DNA of 64,000 nucleotides from Sepioteuthis lessoniana (Eukaryota > Mollusca > Cephalopoda > Myopsida > Loliginidae). The notes below the pieces were generated by a model that did no database searches, had not been told where the DNA came from, and saw only the letters and a list, made by a program, of their open reading frames with translations. The DNA lies in assembly GCA_963585895.1 (NCBI GenBank), contig OY757912.1, positions 83,887,813 to 83,951,812 of the forward strand, in the 5' to 3' direction. Below are positions 57,173-64,000 of the stretch, piece after piece. Numbering within the stretch: the stretch's first letter is position 1; every line of letters begins with the position of its first letter. A program made the translations under genes and the position numbers.

Positions 57173-58803
57173 TAGGATAATCAAAGGTTACCCTTTGAAC
57201 CTATAAGTCTGATATCTTGTACTTTGAACTATCTTACTATACAGTATAAGCCCATTAATTCAGGCTGAAATTTAATTTAGTATAAACCATGAGCCCAATA
57301 TTTCTGACTGAATGCTATTGTACTATATTTGGTAAGCCCCATATTTCAAGCTCAGGGAGAGCTTGTTAGATAGTAATTATAAAGGGTGACCATTCACAGC
57401 CTTACTTTTAAAGCATAGATTCATGAACTTTTCCCTTGATCTATCCCTTGTAACCAAATTTAATTTTCCTTCACCCCCAAATAAATTGATTGAATATTGC
57501 AACATTTTTTCTTAGTCTCACTGGATGCCATGATGAGAGGGCTTGATTTTTTAAATGTTTTTGGTTTCAAGATTAAAATTTTTACGAAATACAAAAAAAT
57601 TATTATCAATTGAATATTGAATCATATAATATACAAACTAACGAATACATGGCAATACTGAAACTAACTTAACAAGGAAAGATCTGCATCTCATTGGTCA
57701 GAGCAGGATTTTTTGTTTATAATAATTTAATTCTATTCATTTAAACTCTATTACCATCAATATAAATTAAAAATTCTTGCATTTCATTTTAGTTTTACTT
57801 TTCATTGTTTTTCAAATCTATTTTTATTCTAATCAAATCATCTTTTTTTCTAAAGACATCTCATAAAAAAGGATTTTTTTAGAATTCAGTATTTTAAAAA
57901 TAATTTGTGTAAAATATAATTTTTGAATGTTTTCTTTTGTGACAATATGATTATATATGCATTATTAATGCTGTCAAAAAGATCCAAATCTTTTGTGTCG
58001 AAATCAGATCTTTCATTCATTTAAAAGACCTGTGTGTTTTGAATGGGATGTATGTGAATGACATATCACTATTGGTCATCACATACAATCAGGCATTCTG
58101 TTAAGTGTATTATATCTGGAAACTAGTCTACATGATCTACTGATTTTTGTTCTACTGTTATGAAGGGATTTATAAATCCAAACTAGTAAATTTATCCTCT
58201 ATGAACCTCTTTGCTTTTATTCACCCTGCCAAAATTGTATTCACCTTCCGGTTCAATATGGACCACTTTGAGAAGCCCTATTTTAAAGAAATGATAGGGT
58301 AGTTTTAAACAAATATGTCTGCACTAGGGAGTAAAATTTGAATTTTTTGTGCTTTTTTGTTGGCTCATATATAGGATATCTCAGAGTCAAGATTTAAAGG
58401 GTTAAGCAGTGTTGAACTTGGTTTAGTATAATTGAATATGTAGTAGCTAAAAAATTCTTGTTTAGATGATTTAATAAAAAGTTTTCTTTTCTACTCTTGG
58501 ATTGTAAATCCACAAAGCTTAAGATTTTTTTGAAATGGAAGAATGAAATTTAAGTTATAATTTAACAGAAAATGGTTATTAGTTACTTATATATATATAT
58601 ATATATATAAATATACACACACATTGTTATGAGTTCATTTTTTGTCACCTCTCTTGTAGCATATCAACTCTTTTAAAAACTTAAAAAAATACTTTCCTTT
58701 AGATGATAACCTAAAGTCAAAGCTAGTTAAGAATAGTTGAAAAAATAAATGTCTTCAAAGAAATATTCCAATTGTTTTATCAGTTTTGTTTATCTCTCTC
58801 TTT

Positions 58804-58845
<42 letters not shown>

Positions 58846-58994
58846 TATTCAATAAATAAGAGAAATTTTTTTGGAAAAGGCAAAATAAATATTTTTCCAG
58901 AATTTTGTTTCCTGAAATGCAAACTGTGTATTGTTAGGGATTGCTTTATAACAAAAAATTATTCGAATCTTGCAAAAATATTTATTTTGAGGCT
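57173..58994. other. No gene; AT-rich
   Basis: Contains a hAT-like end (tttgagaagcccta, about 58267) without partner, and (TA)n at 58589-58609 and 58808-58840. Confidence 0.45.
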
Positions 58995-59430
58995 ATTCAA
59001 AATGGTGGCAAATCAAATTGAACAAAAGTGGCAAATCAAATTGAACAAAAGTCTGTCATGAAATTTTTAGCGATTGAAAAGTGCAAAATGTGAAATTTAC
59101 TGAAGAATATATGATGTGTATAGACAAGCATATTTTTGTCAGGTATTTTACAAATGGGCTAAACATGGGTTTGCCACTACAAGCTTGAGTCAAGAATTTA
59201 CTGATTCTCTGGTAAAGAAAAAGTTCTGGGTGCAGTAATCATGCTGGCTGTCTTCTGGGATATGAAAGGATTCATCCTTATTGATTTCCTTAAAAAATGT
59301 ACAACTGTAAACTGTACTTCCTGTTGCCGAGGTAAAATTCACCTTATTTATCAAATGACCCTCAAATATATAACAATGTGTTTTGCTATATTCATAAATA
59401 AAGAGTGTTCAGTATCAATGACAGAGCATA
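58995..59430 (+). pseudogene. Second mariner transposase remnant
   Basis: Broken blocks in mariner order: MVANQIEQKWQIK (59001), KCEIY.RIYDVYRQAYFCQV and FYKWAKHGFATTSLS (about 59088-59195), then MLAVFWDMKGFILIDFLKK (59241-59297, the region after the first catalytic Asp). Stops and a central deletion separate them. A 23-bp exact tandem duplication lies at 59005-59050. Confidence 0.62.
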
Positions 59431-59456
59431 TGTAGGTCTAAGTTAGAATACCATAG

Positions 59457-59830
59457 ACAATTACAGTGGCAAAATTAGTAAAGTATGATGAAATTATTAC
59501 CAAATGGGGCATAAAGAGATCTCATAATTCTTGTATATCTTATATAGTTTTTAAAATTTTTATAGAAGTTAGAATAAAATTATAGTTTAAAAAATTCTTG
59601 AATTTTTTAAATATTTCAATTCTGATTAGAATTCAGTTCACTGTACTCAATTAAGATAAATATCAGAATCTGGTGTTTACAGTCTATAGTTTGGAAAAGG
59701 ATCTTTTACATTTGTATATTTGGTTTCAACATTTTAGTGCTGTAGAGATTGGTAATGGATAATAATTAATAATATTCATTTTGGTTTTGTTATGTCCAAT
59801 AGGAAATTATAAAATCCTGGTATTTGGCAC
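59457..59830. repeat. Family F repeat, copy 1
   Basis: About 375 bp nearly collinear with 62448-62834: ttacagtggcaaaattagta, ggggcataaagagatctcat, tttagtgctgtagagattgg, gaaattataaaatcctggta. Confidence 0.9.
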
Positions 59831-59865
59831 TTTGTGATTGTCAATTTGTTGCCTATGCAATCATC

Positions 59866-60655
59866 AGACCATCATAACATTAAATTGCATTTGGTAATGA
59901 GGCTCCAGTTCTGGGATGCATAGGCTACCTTTTCATTGCCATTACTCCCAGGTCCACTTTGACCTGGAGTGGTAGTACCTGTTAGAATCCTATTTATGGA
60001 ACAAATAAATCTTTGAAAATGATCAGTGTTAGGTTGGAGTACTTGATACCATATAAGTAAAGTAAAGTTAGCGACCATAGTCGAGGGTGACCCGAAGGCT
60101 CCCTTTTCGATAGCTACTACACCAAGGTGTAGGGGAGGGCGCTACTCCATTCCCAGGATTGCTCCACTTTACCCTTGAACCGTACCTTATAATGCTGAGT
60201 GTTAAGCAAGGTGGTATCAAGTTCCATTTTTAAAGTCTTTGGTATGACTCGACCTGGGATTGAACCCAGGTCTCCCGGGCCATTGGCGAACACTCTAACC
60301 GCTGGGCCAATTTGTATTATGAATAGTCACTTGAAGTTTGATTTTTATTATTATGAGTTAGATGAAACCATATCACTGTATGCAAACGAATTATTATTAT
60401 TATTAAATGGAAATAATTACCTAAAGCCATATAATCATGTATAAATTTGTAGTATTAGGAATACTTGATACTATATAACTGTGTGCAAATTATTTATGTT
60501 AGAAAGGAATACTTGATATCATATAACTGTGTGCAAAAAGAAAAAATCCTAGGTAACAACCACATGAAATATACAATGAGCATGATTCCCTAACCTCTAG
60601 GTATAAAATAACTGTAGGTGGGTTGATATGCCATTTAAATCAATAAGAATCAAGC
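59866..60655 (+). mobile_element. Family A2 split by SINE-C
   Basis: Left part 59866-60054 (attgcatttggtaatgaggc, cattactcccaggtccactt), right part 60311-60655 (monomers actatataactgtgtgcaaa, then taacctctaggtataaaata and ttgatatgccatttaaatca). Confidence 0.8.
60055..60310 (-). mobile_element. SINE-C, best-preserved copy
   Basis: On minus: head ttggcccagcggttagagtg (box A), box B tgggttcaatcccaggtcg, body cttgcttaacactcagcatt, tail gactatggtcgctaacttta ctttactt. CpGs retained. Confidence 0.92.
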
Positions 60656-61084
60656 CAGGAATTTTTTAATTCATATCTGTTTTAGTGTGTCAAAAGTTAC
60701 TGACATGGAAACAAAGAAACTGATAAACTTATACTGTTCCTTATCATATATGGTGTGTGTAAAAATTAATTTACTTACTTGTAGATTTGTGGAGAACAAT
60801 GAGAGTTCAGAAAAAAGCCAAGTTATTTATAAAATTTTGCTTTTAGATAAAAATTTGATTATCAGTTTTTTTTTTAATTTAAATATCTTAAGATCTTTCT
60901 TTAAAAAAAATCAAATTTTACCGAATCTTTGGAAAGTGAATAAAAAAATGATACTGTTTTTTATTTATCTATTTATTTAAAAAAATAGATTGTTCCTGAT
61001 AAAAAGGACATAATGAAAGTTTTTCATTGAAAAGCTGAGATAATAAAATGAAGAAAAGATATTTCTTTTCAGTTACAAGTTACC
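60656..61084. other. No recognisable feature
   Basis: AT-rich; a 97-codon plus frame here resembles nothing known. Confidence 0.4.
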
Positions 61085-61225
61085 CCCATGTGAATTAAAT
61101 AATGGATTTAGTTTAAAATTTCTATAAGTTTATTGACAATGACAGACGTCTGAAGAAAGCCAGATAGTATAACAGCCAAAATATTATGATGCTAAGAACC
61201 AAGATGAGGACACTATTCTAAATAT
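61085..61225 (+). repeat. SINE-E2 3' domain
   Basis: cgtctgaagaaagccagata, acagccaaaatattatgatg, accaagatgaggacac; matches 26540-26612. Confidence 0.65.
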
Positions 61226-61226
61226 A

Positions 61227-61330
61227 AAGTAAGTAAAGTTGGTAACCGTAGTCGAGGGCGACCAGAAGGCTCCCTTTTCAATAGCTACTACACCGAGGTG
61301 TCAAATAGGGCACTACTCCTTTCCCTGCAG
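61227..61330 (-). repeat. SINE-C tail half
   Basis: aagtaaagttggtaaccgta, gtcgagggcgaccagaaggc, tagctactacaccgaggtgt; the tRNA head side is missing. Confidence 0.8.
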
Positions 61331-61410
61331 TGTATAATAATGAAGTTAATGACACTGTTAAATGTGAATCATGCAAAAAAGAGGTCCTTAATGATGGTTA
61401 AAAATTTAAG

Positions 61411-61645
61411 TTTGGTTTTGGTTTCATGGCATGTCAACCTTCATTGATTATTTAATGCCAGACCCATCTTTTTAGAAGAACAGTAGTGTTACTATTTAAC
61501 CTGTAGCTGGTGGGTATAAAAGGGTTCATACCTTTTCCAAGGGTATTAGTCTAATAGTGAATCTGATAACACAACTGGAGTTCAAAATTGCTTACTATGA
61601 TGTCTTGGTCCAGTGTGTTAGCCACTATATCACAGGGACATTCCC
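61411..61645 (-). mobile_element. SINE-D, near full length
   Basis: Complement: catggcatgtcaaccttcat, agggtattagtctaatagtg, ggagttcaaaattgc, gtgttagccactatatcac. Confidence 0.83.
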
Positions 61646-61889
61646 TTATGATTTAGGTATCCTATATGTATATATATGTATGTATTTACCCAACCCTCTT
61701 CTATGTGTCTAGTAGAGTTGCCACTATGTCTCTCAACTGCAAAAACCTGCAATCACTGGCCAAAACCTCCTTTCTGTATTCAATAATTCTCTTCTCCTTC
61801 GTCTCTTTAAACTGACTGCGGCTTCTCTAACTAATTCTTGTCCAATACAAAAGCAAAAGACTCCGAATGATGACATTCTTTTTTTTATG

Positions 61890-62010
61890 TTCTTTTCTGA
61901 CTGCCCTCATTTGCATGCGCATCTTCACTCTCCGTGGTTTTATGTGACTGCTAGTGTGAAGATACGTGACCATTTGCGATATAAACGCACTCGGGGCAGC
62001 CATCTTTTTT
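61890..62010 (+). promoter_or_regulatory. CpG-dense promoter-like patch
   Basis: Within about 100 bp lie the octamer ATTTGCAT (61909-61916), an E-box-like tacgtgac (61963), TATAAA (61980-61985) and GCCATCTT (61999-62006, the complement of the YY1 core). CpG is denser than anywhere nearby (gcatgcgc, ctccgtgg, atttgcg, aacgcactcgggg). No gene start could be tied to it, so it may be part of an unrecognised repeat. Confidence 0.35.
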
Positions 62011-62088
62011 CCAGTCAAAAAAAAAAATCTTGCATGCGGAGCATATGCGTTGATGTTTGCGGCGATTTTCATCCCAATTTTTACTACA

Positions 62089-62427
62089 ATCCAAGTGCAG
62101 GATATGACACGAGGTTGATTTTTAAACAGGATATATCTGATTTGAATTCAAAGTTGTCCTTCTCCTACATTGGTTATCATACTGCCCTTCTGTTTTACCC
62201 ATAGCTGTGGGGAGAAGAGATGGGTGTATGGCTTGTCCAAGGACATTATTGTGAAGCAAAATGCAAACAGCTTTGTTCATTGCTGGAGAGAGGGAATAGT
62301 TGGATTTATTTTTTTCTCAGGAGTTTTACGACTACTGTGGGATGAAAACAGCCTTGTTCAGGTTTGACCATGGGTCACTGATTCCATTTCCTACAATGAT
62401 AACTCTTACAACATAAGTGGCTTCTGT
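62089..62427 (-). mobile_element. SINE-B with an internal partial duplication
   Basis: Complement: ccaagtgcaggatatgacac, ttctgttttacccatagctg; the atgcaaacagctttgttca block recurs as atgaaaacagccttgttca at about 62343, so the copy is longer than the 290-bp norm. Confidence 0.75.
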
Positions 62428-62447
62428 GTTTCTCTATTTCGAGGTCA

Positions 62448-62834
62448 ACAATTACAGTGGCAAAATTAGTAAAGTATTATGAAATTATTACCAAATGGGG
62501 CATAAAGAGATCTCATAATTCTTGTATATCTGGTAGTTTTTAAAATTTTTATAGAAATTAGGATGAAATTATAGTTTATAAAATTCTTTCAGTTTTTTAA
62601 ATTTCAATTTTGATTAGAGTTTAGTCCACTTGAATGTAATTGAAAGGGTACTCAAATAAGATGAATATCAGAATCTGTGGTTTATAGTCTATAGTTTGGA
62701 GAAGGATCTTTAACATTAACATTTTTGGTTACAACAGTTTAGTGCTGTAGAGCTTGGTAATACATAATACCTAATAATATTCATTTTGGTTGTGTTATGT
62801 CCAATGGGAAATTATAAAATCCTGGTATTTGGAT
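62448..62834. repeat. Family F repeat, copy 2
   Basis: Collinear with 59457-59830, with several small indels. Confidence 0.9.
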
Positions 62835-62911
62835 GAAGAAAAAAAGTTTACTCTTTATTTTAAAAGATTGCTAGCGGTATCCTCCTTCTTAGTTGATACA
62901 GCAGTTTAAAT

Positions 62912-63114
62912 CAGTGATTTTCAATATAAGCCCGAGAAATTATTCAAATGGACCTGGAGTTTAGTAGTCTAGATTTACATTTTCTACTACATTTTACGTT
63001 TGTAAATAAAATGTATTTTCTGTAACATGGAATTTCAATTTGTGTTTATAAGAAGCCTGAAATTATTTTGACACCAAAAATGGGCCACAAGGAAGAAAAG
63101 GTTGAGAAATATTG
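62912..63114. mobile_element. hAT-type MITE with 8-bp TSD
   Basis: gtttaaat at 62904-62911 and 63115-63122 flanks 203 bp that begin CAGTGATTTTCAA and end TTGAGAAATATTG, a typical hAT terminal pattern. No coding capacity. Confidence 0.75.
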
Positions 63115-63157
63115 GTTTAAATTATGGATTGTTTGATACAATTATATTTGTGAAATT

Positions 63158-63430
63158 AATTGGTTTTATGACATTTTAACCCCTGTTGGGTTATTTTATG
63201 CAAAGTCAGTTTAACAACTATGGTCTCTAATTATATATGGTACAAAGCTGTATCTTCACAATCATTTAAAAAAATAAATTCTTCATACTTAATTGCAATA
63301 TCAATTTTTTTAGAACCATTATTGTACTTCAAAGTCATTATAAATATTATCTCAAACAGATCTATTTTACCCATAGATGGGACCTTTACACATACTGTCA
63401 CCCCAGGTCTGAATGGCACTGAGACTTCTT
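63158..63430 (-). repeat. Family A3, internally deleted
   Basis: Complement: hairpin tail (taacccctgttgggttattt), the A3 segment shared with 10064-10195, then body (gatctattttacccatagat, ccccaggtctgaatggca). Confidence 0.65.
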
Positions 63431-64000
63431 TGGACAGTTAAACAGAAAAGATGATAATGAGATGATGTTGTTTATATCAGGAAAGGAAAAGTCAAACTTG
63501 TGGTCAAAAAATCCCACTCTTTTTATTTCCAATGTTACAACTTCCATTTTGTCCAGTCTTCAAATTAAGATGTGAAATGGTATTTTCAAGTTGATCAAGG
63601 AAAGATTGAACAAATCCTACTCTACCCCCAATGGAGTGGGGGTTGCTTAGGCCTGAAATCTATATTGTGACTTGTCATTCTCCTGGTAACTAATTGACTG
63701 CTACCTTTCAGAAATCTCTAACTCTTGTGTCTGACCATTTCTTGCACCTACAACAAGAGTTCTTGTGATTAACCTTCTGTTATTAGTTACACAGCTGGGC
63801 ACCAGGATCCCTGGTGGTGGGAGACAGCCATTACATTATAACAGGACATTTTGACCAGTACATTCTCCAGCCTTTTTCAGGTGTAATATGTTGAGAAAGA
63901 GATTCATGCTTTTTTTGGAATGTAAAGCAAAAAGCATTAAATGGAATTGTTTTTCTTTTCATTTACATGGAATTATCCTCAGATCTTTTAAAGAGACCTC
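63431..64000. other. No gene recognised
   Basis: 63790-63840 (acacagctgggcaccagg, ggtgggagacagccattaca) is shared loosely with 28220-28270. Otherwise unassigned. Confidence 0.4.

Overview
The window is animal nuclear DNA of invertebrate type: very AT-rich, full of (TA)n, (CA)n and (GA)n microsatellites, and built almost entirely of transposable-element debris. The mix fits a mollusc and possibly a cephalopod: several tRNA-derived SINE families, an RTE-clade LINE with (GATGAT)n tails, Tc1/mariner and hAT elements, and a three-unit TTAGGG-type telomere motif. The species cannot be fixed from the sequence. No complete host gene is visible. The best host-gene hint is one 78-bp candidate exon at 37830-37907.

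Layout. 1-6.4 kb: a decayed LINE ORF1 (gag-like) followed by SINE and retroposon fragments. 6.9-9.1 kb: a degenerate Tc1/mariner-like element whose terminal repeats enclose a broken DDE transposase and a 5'-inverted RTE copy. 9.7-23.3 kb: nested SINEs, RTE fragments (one a clear 5'-inverted copy at 14.6-15.8 kb), a long inverted repeat, a 5S rRNA-derived sequence and a hAT remnant. 24.1-25.6 kb: the only long open frame, a 5'-truncated RTE reverse transcriptase on the minus strand. 27.1-28.0 kb: an internally deleted mariner. 29.06-36.34 kb: a satellite of about 81 copies of an 89-91 bp unit with higher-order structure. 36.4-53 kb: mariner MITE, LINE RT tail, a SINE with a hammerhead-ribozyme-like fold, and heavily nested retroposons with readable target-site duplications. 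53-64 kb: a Gypsy gag scrap, minisatellites, more SINEs, a second mariner remnant, a small CpG-dense promoter-like patch and a hAT MITE.

Repeat names used here are my own. Family A (with subfamilies A2 and A3) is a 0.4-0.65 kb retroposon with no obvious tRNA head and a hairpin tail. SINE-B, SINE-C, SINE-D and SINE-E/E2 have tRNA-like heads; SINE-D shares the hairpin tail of family A. Family F is a terminal-inverted-repeat element. Sense is head-to-tail, so a minus call means the head lies at the right.

The most interesting signals are the three-stem hammerhead-like fold at 40408-40457 (minus), the covarying 3' hairpin shared by family A and SINE-D, the satellite's 452-bp and 358-bp higher-order units, the two twin-priming inversions, and a telomere-like repeat exactly at a mariner deletion junction.
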